Shown here: positions 26,107 through 35,930 of the stretch, piece by piece
Position numbering within the stretch: the first letter of the stretch is position 1
How the letters are laid out: the number at the start of each line of letters is the position of its first letter
Assembly (NCBI GenBank): GCA_964464595.1
Contig: CAYXGW010000016.1
Location: 1-64,000, forward strand
Source of the DNA: JADFJB01 sp964464595
GTDB lineage: Bacteria; Zhuqueibacterota; JdFR-76; DREG01
Length of the DNA: 64,000 bases
Direction of reading: 5' to 3'
Translations under genes and position numbers: made by a program
Notes under the pieces: model-generated
Told to the model about the DNA's origin: nothing
Database searches by the model: none
The model's input: only the letters and a program-made list of their open reading frames with translations

Positions 26107-29100
26107 TCTTTATTTCTCCAAACTTTCTACAAACGCCGCCTTCTACTATCAGCATTACATTCCCTTCGGGGTCGCTCACCTCAATTGGCCCAACATGAAG
26201 CAAATCGCCTTCCACACGTGGATTCATACCCCTGAACCGCAATTTCTCTTTAAGCTTGGCTAAATCAAAATCAGTAAAATCATAATACATCTTCATTATT
26301 TCACACTTTTCGGGTACATAGACCGGCAAGGTGCGTTCGGAGCTGACATTAATTGTTCCAAATCTCCAGAAGGCATCCACCAAAACTAGATTGGGTGTTA
26401 AATACTGGTATTTGGACTCGGGATGGACAGACTCAACGAGTTTGTAGTCGGCCTGACGGTGATTTTCCCCCACTATTATATTGTCCATGCTACTAAACTG
26501 ACCTTTCAGATGAAGTAGCGAACCTTTCATTCCATAGGGATCGGGCAAGTGCAGACCATCCAGCTGGTTTGAACCAAACTGTTTGTGAGGGGGAGATATT
26601 TCCTCTCCGGACAATCTAACCACCGTTTCATTATGAAGAATGTCTTTTTGTAGAATGGCCCCGCTTTTGTGAATAAAATCCGACAGAACATGGATCTGAA
26701 TCGCCGCTTCTTTTTCATTTTCAGAAACAACCTGAGCATTGACGCGAAGTTGAACACCCCTATTTTCATACACTCTGACAAATCTGTGAAAATGCGTATT
26801 TTCGAAAACAGTGACCTTCAGCTCCGGCCGCAATTGCTGAGCGGTTTCAGCAACAATGCAAGTTATGAACGCGGCTGGCAAGGTCGGAATACCATTTACC
26901 ATATGGTCCAGGAGATACGGGGCATTTTCGGTGCGTATATCCCATTGAACCACATGAAAGTCTTTCCTGGGTTCTTTTGTTGATTGTCTCTGGGCGGACG
27001 ATTCCGGTGGTGCTGTTTCTATGGCTACTTTATAATAGTCAATCTCACCGTCAGCCATCAGAATATTGATAGGTGTAGTGGGCGTGCCGTTCATCAAGGA
27101 AGAAAATATTTTCTGACCTTCCTCTTTTGTAATGCCTCTTAGCCTTCTATTGGCGGCCAGAGCGGCAAATTCAGAACTGCGCGTCATGCCTATGCCAGCC
27201 CATCCCAGCCAAGCCATTGACGACCAGTGAGTCATGTCGTCGAGATTGTTCATAGAGGCAGCAATTCGATTCATAGCTTCGTTGGCAGCCCCGTAATCGG
27301 GCTGGCCGTCATTGCCCATATAGCTGAATGTCGAAGTTAAGATATGGAAATGGGCCGGCTTGTTCCTGTTGTATTTCTTACATGCTCTGTATATGTAACC
27401 CAGGCTGCCCAACTTTGTAGAAATTATGTTGCGAAAATCGTTTAAGGATTTCTTTGTAAGAACCCTAGAGTCTTGGATACCGGCGCCGTGCAATACAAAG
27501 TCCAAACGGCCATACTCTTCATAAACGGATTTAACAAATCCGTTTACTGCATTCTCGTCATTGATATCAACACGGCTATATAGAAATCTTCCGGGAAGCG
27601 CTTGCAGTCGCTTTATTACCTGATTCAGTTCATTGGCTGCCTGATAGGATAAATATTGCCTCTTCAGTTCGGTAATCTTCTTGGTTTTGCCTTTAGCCAG
27701 CTCATCTTTATAGAATTGCCGCTCATAGCGCTGAAAGGCTGACTCATCCATGTTGAGAATGTGTTCCGGAGCCGAGGAAGGATCAGTACGCCCGAGGGCA
27801 ATTACAGTACAGCTGAAGCACCTTAGTAATTCTTCAATCAGTACGGCCGTTACCCCTCTACCTCCGCCGGTAGCGATTACAATCGAGTCGGAATTTAAAT
27901 AGGAATTATCTTCCTTTGCAAGCTTGCTGATGGGGATCAGTTTGAATACGCTTCGCTTTCCGTCCAAATAACTTGCTTCTGCCGCATCGTCTCGATTGCC
28001 TAATTCAATTTCGACTTGCCGCAATGCTTTGTAGAAATTGCCCTCATTAGTACTAATTATCTTGAAGACCGAGTCCGGCAATTCCCGGCGGAGAGACTTC
28101 ATAAATCCCGAAACCAGACCTGTATAAGGATCAAGCTGGCGGCCATTATAGGCATTGAGACAGACGGTAATTATGGAAATCTCCTTATTTTGAATTCGTC
28201 TATAGGCATGGCGGCATATAACAAACAACAAGTCGAGAAGTGTCCGTTCGTTTCTTAAGTCGTTCAGAAGTAGTGTCTTTTCTGAGTAGTCCTTCAGGTT
28301 TTTTACTGCTATAACGGTATCATACGATACCTGGTTTAAGGCCTCTATTGTATTCTGAATACTCTCGTCTGAACTCAGGTCGATCTCTACAGAGTTTGTC
28401 AGTGACCCACCTGCCGGACAAACTACTGAATATTGGAGCGAATCAAGAGCACCGGACTTTTCAAGGACCGACCACTTGTCAGGTTGATCCGTTAGAAAGA
28501 GTATATGGCATTCATTTAGAGGCTTAGCTGCGCCCTCAACATCGGATGGTAATAGAGACGGAGTAGCATAATATATCGGCGTGCCCTGAACGTACGCATA
28601 AGCTTTGGAGATTTCATCGGGCAGGCTGGATTCACTTGATGAAGTTTTCTTTGACTCTGAAGCCGGAGAGAATACGAACATCTTGGCTGGCAAAGAATCA
28701 TTCTCAAGTTCTTTAATGAAATATGAGGAGTTATTTCCGCGGATTTGATTTATGGCTTTTAAAATCTCAGGAGATCCGTTCGCACCTTTGTAATTGAAAG
28801 TTGAATTCACTTCTTGTATTTCGTGAACGCCGTCATTGCGCTTATCTAGCTGTGAAATTCTTAATAGTCCTTGTATTGGAAAGCCAGCATCACGAGCCGT
28901 TTCCAAGGTGGTAAGAGCGAGAATAAAGGCCGCCTCAGCATTGGCGGTACCATTATGTCCATTGAATGCATTTAGACCTCCGGCTAGGACTATTTTACAG
29001 TCTTTGTGGATAAGAAATTGCTCTGCAACCAGCAGGGACTGAAAGAGGGAGTTTCGCTCCATATCGATCACAACGTTTGGTCCCTTGAGATCGAAAAGAC

Positions 29101-32100
29101 TCGCAATTCTACCCGAAACAACGTTGGGCATTAATCCCGGCAGGGTATAAGGACCGGAAGGCATATTTTTGTTCTTTATTGTGTCAATAATCTTTTTCAG
29201 AATACGATTACGGTCGGATCGTGAGATAGAGTCATTTCCGTCTGCTTTGGTGAATAATCGCTTTAACCGATCCAGAAAGATCCTTTCATTGGCTTGTATC
29301 CCCCTTTCTGTTTTGCCCTCCAAACCCAGCACGACACCAATCTCATCTTTGAGTTCCTGCCAGTTGTCAGGCATGGTTGAAAATATTTGATCTGCTGCCA
29401 GAGCTGCAAGATATTGACTGGCATCCATATGCTCGACTACGTCCGGTAAAAGTATTTTCTTAGCCGGCAAACGAAGAGCCCCGCGCTGAAATCGCAACTG
29501 CGATGTCGGCATGCTGCTTTCGAGCTTATCAGCGGCTGGAAAAAGGCTAGCCACACCAACCACCGCCAGGGTTTCAGGCTGGGATTTGTCCACCTTCAGA
29601 TTTTTACATAGGCTTTGATGATAAGCTTCGTCAAAAACTTCCAAGATCAAATGAGTATTCGTACCCCCGAAGCCGAAGCTGCTAATCCCAGCCCGTCGCG
29701 GGAATGCATCGATATTTGACGGCCAATTACGGGAATCTGTGGCAATTGCAAAGCGCGATTGCTCTAAATTAAACTCAGGACTGGGGGAATTGTAGTTATA
29801 CTGCTTTGGAATTAATTTCTCCTCGAAAGCCTTGCAGAGTTTGATGACCGATGCCACACCTGATACCCAGCCTGTATGACCGATTAAGGCTTTAGCGCTG
29901 CCCAGTTCAATTGGCGGAAGATTTGGATCTCTGTTTTGAGTTGCTTCTTTTAGAGCATTCAATTCAACCAAGTCCCCAACCGGAGTTGCAGTTGTATGGG
30001 TTTCCACATATTGCAGTGTATCGATATCAATCTTTGAAGATGCATAGGCTCTACGAATTGCCAGAGTCTGGCCCTTCAATTGAGGGACATTAACAGAAGG
30101 GCTCTTACCGTCGCTAGACAGCCCCATACCTCGTATCACACCCCAAATATAATCGCCGTCAGCCATAGCATCTGGCAATCTTTTTAATGTAACAATGCCT
30201 GAGCCGTCCGCAAAAATGACTCCATCGGCGGCCGCATCAAATGGGCGACTTGCTGTGGGTGTTAAGCCCCGGAACTGGGCGAATAACGTATTGTTGGCAG
30301 GGCCAGGGGCGAAAACTCCACCTGCAAACACCAAGTCTGACTCAAAGGTTTGCAAGGACTTGATACCGAGATTAATTGAATAAAGCGAGGATGAACATGC
30401 CGAGTCAAGGATGTAGGTCTTAATACTTCGAGAAAAGACCTTTTGAACGACGTCTTTATAAATGTTATACTGAGCCAACTTCTCTGAGTCTCTGCCATTA
30501 TTACCCGAAATATCCTTCAAAATCTGTGAAAAAGAATGCCGCAGGTTTTCTGGCTCGTCCAGCTTCCCTAGAATTGCTTGCATGCTCTCATAAAAAAGGG
30601 CATCATCATATTCATTAGTGCCGTCAGCCGTTGCGCCCAGAATACATTGTATCTTACTTTCCTTCACAGAGTCAATCTCACTCTTGAGGGCTGTTAAGCT
30701 TTGTGTAATCGCGAGCGCCAAAAGCCTTTGACTTCTGGTAAGTTGTTCGAAGTCGTCTTCGCTGTAAATAGATGAGAGCAATTTCTCTTCATAGGCAATA
30801 TTTAGTATTGTGCCATTCAACAGGGTGTAGGTCTTGTCTGGAACTATATTGAGCTCACCGATGACATTGCCCGATACAAAATCGCTGCTGGCATCAGGGT
30901 CGATTTCCGCCAGGTTGATAATACCACTCACTCCAGCCTTGATATTATGCCAATATTCTTCGGGACCGTTCGCACCCGGCAATACACACCCCATGGAGAC
31001 AATGGCAATGGGCATGGGCATGGTACCATTCTCTTGCGGAAACTGTTCGGATCTTAGTTTCTTCGACTCAAACTTGCTATCCGTCCGTTTGTCGATATCA
31101 GTTCTTAATGCAGTCCTTTTTTCCGGCGATACTGTTTCTTTCATGTCAGTCGGGATAATTTCACCGACAAATTGCGAATCCTTGGTTAAGATGGTCTGAC
31201 TTGGAGCCTGTGCCTGCTGGTGATAATGTAAATCAGGATCGAGATAGTTGGAAATATCTTGCACGAGAGCTTGGATGCTTTCCTGTTGAGGTGACATGAA
31301 ACGTTGCCGGTCGAGTTGAGACTGGCCTTCACTCTTTTCAGAAGAAATGCTAATACCCTTTTCGAGACAAAAATTAGTTATCTCCTCTAGCCCCTTTGAA
31401 ACATCCTTATTTTGAGGAGCAACCGGCCGGGTGATTACTTCTGTTTTATCGGTCAGGTTTTTTGAGATGATTTTACTGACAATATCTCCTGGCCCACACT
31501 CGATAAAATTCCGATAGCCGGACTCATAGACTGAATTGACAACACTCTTGAAATCTAGTGTTTTTATAAATTGAGAAGAAAGTACTTCTGCAAGATCTTG
31601 ATCAGCAGAATACAACTTTTTTTCTGTGCAAAGATAGACAGGAATTTGGGCGGAAAGGAAGTTATAGCAATTCAAATTGATCTTGAATGGTTTCACTGCG
31701 CCCCTTAGAAAGGAAGAATGGAAAGGATATCTGCTCTTAAGAACTGTTAAGGTAATGCCCAGTTGCGCGAGGTACTTTCCCAGTTTTTTCAACTCAGAAG
31801 GCTCACCCGAAATTACCGTCTGTAGTGGAAAGTTGATTACGGATATCTCTATGGAAGTAAAGCCGTGTTTGTCCATGATTTCTTTCAGCCGTTCGGGCGT
31901 GCAGGACACTGCAGCCATTTTTCCAACAATATTTAGTGATTGGAGGGCAATCACCCGCTGACAGACTATTTTTAGGCCAGTTTCAATAGTAAAAGCACCA
32001 GAAACTGTAAGGGCAGCCATTTCCCCAAGACTGTGCCCTACCAGAAGATTCGGTTTTACTCCATCTTGCATCAGGAGTCTCGCAATCAAAACCTCGGCCA

Positions 32101-32980
32101 AATAAATACCGATTTGGTCCAGATCTGGACAGGCGTTTAGCAGACGATCATGTACTTCCTGTGAAGAGGCTGTAATCAATGGTAAAAATTCATGCTCGAG
32201 AAAACGCAAAACAATTTCGTTCGCTCTATGAAAGTATGGCACTGTTTGCGGAAATGAAGTATAAAGCTCCTTTAGGATTGCTTGATTGTAAGCACCTTGA
32301 CCAGGAAACGTAAAAACCACCTTGTTGAATTCTGATGGATTTGCCTCAACCTTGATAGATTCTGACAAATAATCTTCCTCATCACCTATGCTGAATTCAT
32401 TTAAGAATTCATCTATGATTTTAGGATAGGCCCTTGTCCTCGGCGCATTTGCGATATATTTCCCGAGTGAAATTATTTCGTCAGTGAATATATCCTTGAT
32501 TCCTTTGACACCAGTGCTGACACGTTCAGCAAAAGAGGGATTCGTTAGTTTTTCCAAAAGACTCTTCTCACTCTGTGCCTCCAGATGTTGCGAAATCAAG
32601 GGAGGGGCTGGCATGAGTTCATGAGTATCCTTATGCATGAGGAGCATTGTCTGGTATCCACAAGATACCGGCTGACCATCGAACTTTATTACACGAAAAC
32701 ACAGGCGTACTGTACTGCGTGTTGGCTCCTCAAAAGTCAAAATGATGGCAACTTTTTCGCCAAGATTAACCGGCATCAAATTCAGACTATATGCATCCCG
32801 GGTTAATATCGCTAAGTCCTTTAGTTGTTCTTCCCAGCCGCCTTTTCCTTTAGCCTTACCTTCAAACAATAGGGTCTCTCTGGCGATATTCTGGAATTTA
32901 AGATTGACCATATGGTGATGGGTACCATAAACCATGGTATCATGAAAGAGTATTTGATATTGCATTGCAAAATAAGGCAT
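26096..32980 (-). CDS. Iterative multidomain polyketide/PUFA-like synthase (TE-AT-KS-KS'-KR-DH)
   Basis: A 2294-residue protein. The ATG at 32980 has AAGGAG seven bases upstream; an alternative at 33022 overlaps the UbiB-like gene by an ATGA. Domains seen: hot-dog thioesterase-like (1-125, ILFHDTMVYGTHHHM); acyltransferase (220-525, GHSLGE with Ser near 317); ketosynthase (655-1120, DSACSSS Cys near 862, His in VETHTTATP and KALIGHTG); a second KS-fold region lacking the Cys (1135-1390, DMERNS at the nucleophile site); ketoreductase (1695-1980, GGGRGV and PDYGAANEA); dehydratase (2010-2290, HMVNGIPTLP = HxxxGxxxxP, His near 2026). No ACP motif is present; the carrier is in the ACP-SDR fusion. 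The KS/KS' pairing is as in PUFA synthases. Confidence 0.9.
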   Translation of the reverse strand: MPYFAMQYQILFHDTMVYGTHHHMVNLKFQNIARETLLFEGKAKGKGGWEEQLKDLAILTRDAYSLNLMPVNLGEKVAIILTFEEPTRSTVRLCFRVIKFDGQPVSCGYQTMLLMHKDTHELMPAPPLISQHLEAQSEKSLLEKLTNPSFAERVSTGVKGIKDIFTDEIISLGKYIANAPRTRAYPKIIDEFLNEFSIGDEEDYLSESIKVEANPSEFNKVVFTFPGQGAYNQAILKELYTSFPQTVPYFHRANEIVLRFLEHEFLPLITASSQEVHDRLLNACPDLDQIGIYLAEVLIARLLMQDGVKPNLLVGHSLGEMAALTVSGAFTIETGLKIVCQRVIALQSLNIVGKMAAVSCTPERLKEIMDKHGFTSIEISVINFPLQTVISGEPSELKKLGKYLAQLGITLTVLKSRYPFHSSFLRGAVKPFKINLNCYNFLSAQIPVYLCTEKKLYSADQDLAEVLSSQFIKTLDFKSVVNSVYESGYRNFIECGPGDIVSKIISKNLTDKTEVITRPVAPQNKDVSKGLEEITNFCLEKGISISSEKSEGQSQLDRQRFMSPQQESIQALVQDISNYLDPDLHYHQQAQAPSQTILTKDSQFVGEIIPTDMKETVSPEKRTALRTDIDKRTDSKFESKKLRSEQFPQENGTMPMPIAIVSMGCVLPGANGPEEYWHNIKAGVSGIINLAEIDPDASSDFVSGNVIGELNIVPDKTYTLLNGTILNIAYEEKLLSSIYSEDDFEQLTRSQRLLALAITQSLTALKSEIDSVKESKIQCILGATADGTNEYDDALFYESMQAILGKLDEPENLRHSFSQILKDISGNNGRDSEKLAQYNIYKDVVQKVFSRSIKTYILDSACSSSLYSINLGIKSLQTFESDLVFAGGVFAPGPANNTLFAQFRGLTPTASRPFDAAADGVIFADGSGIVTLKRLPDAMADGDYIWGVIRGMGLSSDGKSPSVNVPQLKGQTLAIRRAYASSKIDIDTLQYVETHTTATPVGDLVELNALKEATQNRDPNLPPIELGSAKALIGHTGWVSGVASVIKLCKAFEEKLIPKQYNYNSPSPEFNLEQSRFAIATDSRNWPSNIDAFPRRAGISSFGFGGTNTHLILEVFDEAYHQSLCKNLKVDKSQPETLAVVGVASLFPAADKLESSMPTSQLRFQRGALRLPAKKILLPDVVEHMDASQYLAALAADQIFSTMPDNWQELKDEIGVVLGLEGKTERGIQANERIFLDRLKRLFTKADGNDSISRSDRNRILKKIIDTIKNKNMPSGPYTLPGLMPNVVSGRIASLFDLKGPNVVIDMERNSLFQSLLVAEQFLIHKDCKIVLAGGLNAFNGHNGTANAEAAFILALTTLETARDAGFPIQGLLRISQLDKRNDGVHEIQEVNSTFNYKGANGSPEILKAINQIRGNNSSYFIKELENDSLPAKMFVFSPASESKKTSSSESSLPDEISKAYAYVQGTPIYYATPSLLPSDVEGAAKPLNECHILFLTDQPDKWSVLEKSGALDSLQYSVVCPAGGSLTNSVEIDLSSDESIQNTIEALNQVSYDTVIAVKNLKDYSEKTLLLNDLRNERTLLDLLFVICRHAYRRIQNKEISIITVCLNAYNGRQLDPYTGLVSGFMKSLRRELPDSVFKIISTNEGNFYKALRQVEIELGNRDDAAEASYLDGKRSVFKLIPISKLAKEDNSYLNSDSIVIATGGGRGVTAVLIEELLRCFSCTVIALGRTDPSSAPEHILNMDESAFQRYERQFYKDELAKGKTKKITELKRQYLSYQAANELNQVIKRLQALPGRFLYSRVDINDENAVNGFVKSVYEEYGRLDFVLHGAGIQDSRVLTKKSLNDFRNIISTKLGSLGYIYRACKKYNRNKPAHFHILTSTFSYMGNDGQPDYGAANEAMNRIAASMNNLDDMTHWSSMAWLGWAGIGMTRSSEFAALAANRRLRGITKEEGQKIFSSLMNGTPTTPINILMADGEIDYYKVAIETAPPESSAQRQSTKEPRKDFHVVQWDIRTENAPYLLDHMVNGIPTLPAAFITCIVAETAQQLRPELKVTVFENTHFHRFVRVYENRGVQLRVNAQVVSENEKEAAIQIHVLSDFIHKSGAILQKDILHNETVVRLSGEEISPPHKQFGSNQLDGLHLPDPYGMKGSLLHLKGQFSSMDNIIVGENHRQADYKLVESVHPESKYQYLTPNLVLVDAFWRFGTINVSSERTLPVYVPEKCEIMKMYYDFTDFDLAKLKEKLRFRGMNPRVEGDLLHVGPIEVSDPEGNVMLIVEGGVCRKFGEIKNAF

Positions 32981-33018
32981 AGAAAGCTCCTTACGGACGA
33001 ACAATATCCCTGTTTCGA

Positions 33019-34890
33019 TCATACATCTCTGTCACCCAATCGCCACAAAATTCGCCGGGCATACGAGAAAGTGTATAACAAAAGGGATGAAAGCCAGATT
33101 ATAACCACTATCCTAAGGTCTTCTTCACCTTCCCAAGCAGCCAGAACAATTTTGTCAAGCCTGTACCAGGGCTCTAAGCTACTATAGAAAATAGTGCCAA
33201 TTAGAGCTGCCCCTATCGTGAGTAAAATAAAAGTCGTAACCAATTTAAAAAGAATCAATATAACATCAGATATTTTGTTTGCCAATCTGGTGAAGTTAGG
33301 TACTGGTTGGTCAAGAAATTTCTGTAATTTGTGGTGTAGATCTTGACCTGTATCCCAGATTCGCTGTAGTATAACATAAGTTGAATCGTCCGGTCCACAT
33401 AGGAGTTGGTTGATCGCCTGTTTCTGAATGCGCTGTCTGGTTCTCTTGGCAAAGTCTTTATTATATTTCTGATATTCATCGAAGACATTGATTTCGTTGT
33501 ACAGCCGTGCGGCTAGGGTATCATAAAGCAGAGTGGCTCGAATCATACGAAGCACATGCGATGGGAGAGGGATCTGGTGCTCTCTAACCACATCCAGAAG
33601 TGAGCGCCAAAGCCTGAACGAAGTGCGCTCCAACCAGTGCGTATGTTTGCTTTTGATCCCATAATATGCATGCCACCATTCATACTCCATTTGTTTTGCA
33701 AATTTATCCATATCAATAAGCGGCAAAGGTTCCATAAGACCTATCACACTCTGCACCATGCCGCCAACATCATCTTTTGAGTAATAATAATGCATCTGCC
33801 TTAATAAGTTTCTTTCTCTTTCTGAAAAAACACCGCAAGCACCAAAATCTACCATTACGATTTTATTTGGGGGCTGTACAGCTATATTCGCAGGATGGGG
33901 ATCACCATAAAAAAAGGGACATTCGAAGAATCCGTAAAAACTGGCCCAGATTAATCGTTTGGCGATAGTCCTGGGATTGATTTTTTGGCTGCGTAAATAT
34001 TCGAGTTTTTCTTCATCATTAAGTTCAATGGCTGCGAGAATTTCCGTCATCCAGGTACCGGTCACAAATTCACTTACAATAACGTCATCTCCCGATAGAT
34101 CATAATAAACCTTCGGGGCGGTAACTTTTAATTCCTTTCGTTTTTTAAAATAGTGACGAAAGAGCTCCTGGTAGCGGGCTTCCACACGGAAATCCAATTC
34201 TTCCAGCAGTATTTGGCGTATTTCCGATCTAAAGTTTTCAGAAACTCCGGGCCGTATTATGGTTAAAAACTCCATCAACTTCATGATCCAGTCCAGTGCG
34301 GCCAGATCCGCAGTGAACTTTTTTGCAATGCCCGGCCGCCGAACTTTTACCGCAACCTTGTCGCCGCCGCTTCTTAGTTCTGCCTTGTATACGCATGCAA
34401 TGGAGGCTGAGCCAACAGGTTCACGGTCAAAAAACTTAAAGATATCTTGCAGTTTTTTATTTGTTTGATTTTCTATTATTCTAATAGCTTTTTTTACGTC
34501 GAAGGACGGCAACCTGTCAAGCAGTCCAGACAGTTCATTGCAATAGACAACCGGTAGGATGTCCATACGCATAGACAATTGCTGCCCAATTTTTACCAAA
34601 GCACCTCCTATCTTTTCAAATGCTCGACGCAGTCTCTCCGCTCGCCGCTTTTGCAGCCGCTCCGAGCGAGGCTGCCTTACTTGGACGAAAATCTGTTTTA
34701 GCCGGTCGAAAAGCAGCCAGTCTATAAAGCTTCCGATCAAAAAATAAAAAATTAGACAAAATAATATCCAGAAGAGACGCCAAATAACTCGTAGTAGACT
34801 AACTTTGACAACTCCTCTTATCATCATGGAGGAGCGGACAAAAGTTCCCGGTTCTATTGGAGATCGACTCCCATTAACGTTCTGGGTCAC
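33019..34890 (-). CDS. UbiB/ADCK (ABC1) family protein kinase-like protein
   Basis: A 623-residue atypical kinase of the UbiB family. Hallmarks: the KxGQ motif in GALVKIGQQLSMRMDILP, the Ala-rich nucleotide loop PVGSASIACVYKAEL, AVKVRRPG, ELDFRVEARYQELF, the catalytic-loop FFYGDPHPANI and the metal-binding VDFGACGVF. Two C-terminal transmembrane helices and an N-terminal one (about 30-52) place it in the inner membrane. The start is GTG without a strong ribosome-binding site. Family members support ubiquinone and other prenyl-lipid metabolism as ATPases. In this operon it may help extract or present a hydrophobic intermediate. Confidence 0.88.
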   Translation of the reverse strand: MTQNVNGSRSPIEPGTFVRSSMMIRGVVKVSLLRVIWRLFWILFCLIFYFLIGSFIDWLLFDRLKQIFVQVRQPRSERLQKRRAERLRRAFEKIGGALVKIGQQLSMRMDILPVVYCNELSGLLDRLPSFDVKKAIRIIENQTNKKLQDIFKFFDREPVGSASIACVYKAELRSGGDKVAVKVRRPGIAKKFTADLAALDWIMKLMEFLTIIRPGVSENFRSEIRQILLEELDFRVEARYQELFRHYFKKRKELKVTAPKVYYDLSGDDVIVSEFVTGTWMTEILAAIELNDEEKLEYLRSQKINPRTIAKRLIWASFYGFFECPFFYGDPHPANIAVQPPNKIVMVDFGACGVFSERERNLLRQMHYYYSKDDVGGMVQSVIGLMEPLPLIDMDKFAKQMEYEWWHAYYGIKSKHTHWLERTSFRLWRSLLDVVREHQIPLPSHVLRMIRATLLYDTLAARLYNEINVFDEYQKYNKDFAKRTRQRIQKQAINQLLCGPDDSTYVILQRIWDTGQDLHHKLQKFLDQPVPNFTRLANKISDVILILFKLVTTFILLTIGAALIGTIFYSSLEPWYRLDKIVLAAWEGEEDLRIVVIIWLSSLLLYTFSYARRILWRLGDRDV

Positions 34891-34967
34891 ATTAACATTA
34901 TTGATCTAGTTTCATTGAGGCTATGCTTCGCCCTCTTAGTAAAAACCCGGTAACCTCCAAAGCCTGC

Positions 34968-35321
34968 CTACCCCTTTTTATCATACTCCTTGTTAAACTT
35001 TTTAATAATATTTTTGACACTTGAAGCAGATTGCTCCAGAGTATCAATAGCTCCATCTGCAACATTTTTTGGAAAGTTTTGAAATTTTCTTTCCTCCTTG
35101 TCATTTTCTCCGGAAGTTTTGTCCAAAAAGGTCTGAGCCAGCTCGCCCGTCTGTCTGACCGCTTCGACTCCGGCGCTCAAGAATCCCCAGGCGACTCTAC
35201 TAAACTCATCTACTACAGACGTTATTGAGTCTGTGATGCGGTCTTTCCTTCCTCCATCATTGTTCCCTTTTGATTCGTCACCAGGAGGCCTGGTAACTTG
35301 AGGATTTTTAGTTTCGGCCAT
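34968..35321 (-). CDS. Small amphipathic (phasin-like) protein, first gene of the operon
   Basis: A 117-residue protein with a disordered, charged N-terminus (residues 1-28) and an amphipathic helical body (SITSVVDEFSRVAWGFLSAG, SASSVKNIIKKFNKEYDKKG). AAGGAG lies eight bases before the ATG. The composition recalls phasins or granule/lipid-surface proteins, but no family is certain. It heads the minus-strand run that continues through UbiB and the synthase, so it may coat or chaperone a hydrophobic product. That role is conjecture. Confidence 0.6.
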   Translation of the reverse strand: MAETKNPQVTRPPGDESKGNNDGGRKDRITDSITSVVDEFSRVAWGFLSAGVEAVRQTGELAQTFLDKTSGENDKEERKFQNFPKNVADGAIDTLEQSASSVKNIIKKFNKEYDKKG

Positions 35322-35930
35322 TGTTCTATCTCCTTAGTTAGTTAGTTTTTGTTGCAAAATATGTGAGTTAGGTTATTGCTTTTTTATTATTAATTCATCA
35401 TGTTTTATGTTAGAATGAAGCAAGAATTAAGTTATACATCATGATGAATCCCCAAAATTGACCACATCATAACGCTACTCCGTCATGTCAGTCCCATTTC
35501 ATCAACCAACCATTATCTACAAACGATTAAAAATTACATAAAACGCTAATTGCAAACGTTTTCAGCAAGCTGTGAAGTCAGCTTCACTCAATATTCTAAT
35601 TTCAATCGTGCTTGTATCGAGCACGCTCTATTTTATGAAATACAACAAAAAGGGTAATTTAAAAATTGGTTTATTTCTCTGTCCTCCATTTAATACAATA
35701 GACATTTGTTTTTTCTGTAACATATACTGGCTTACAGATACGTAGTCTCTCTTCAACAATGCCTTGCAAACTCGTTCCCTTTATATTATGTTACAAAAAT
35801 GTAATCAAATATACCCCATAGATATTGAAAAGTCAAGTAAAATTAAATAAAAAAAATAATATTTAATGTACAAGCATATCTTTGCACTACATCAATTCTA
35901 AAAAGATGGGCTTAACAACTTGTTTTTATG
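35322..35930 (-). promoter_or_regulatory. Likely promoter region of the island operon
   Basis: About 600 bases without a gene, strongly AT-rich, between the first operon gene and the tRNA. All island genes read away from it, so the main promoter should lie here. I cannot identify a defined -35/-10 pair, operator or riboswitch. Several A/T tracts lie at 35790-35875. Confidence 0.45.

Noticed and set aside
14714..35321. A classical enediyne gene cluster
   Set aside because: The synthase lacks the PKSE domain order with internal ACP and fused PPTase, and no UnbU/E5-type gene or separate TEBC is seen; only DUF1702, UnbV and the halogenase match.
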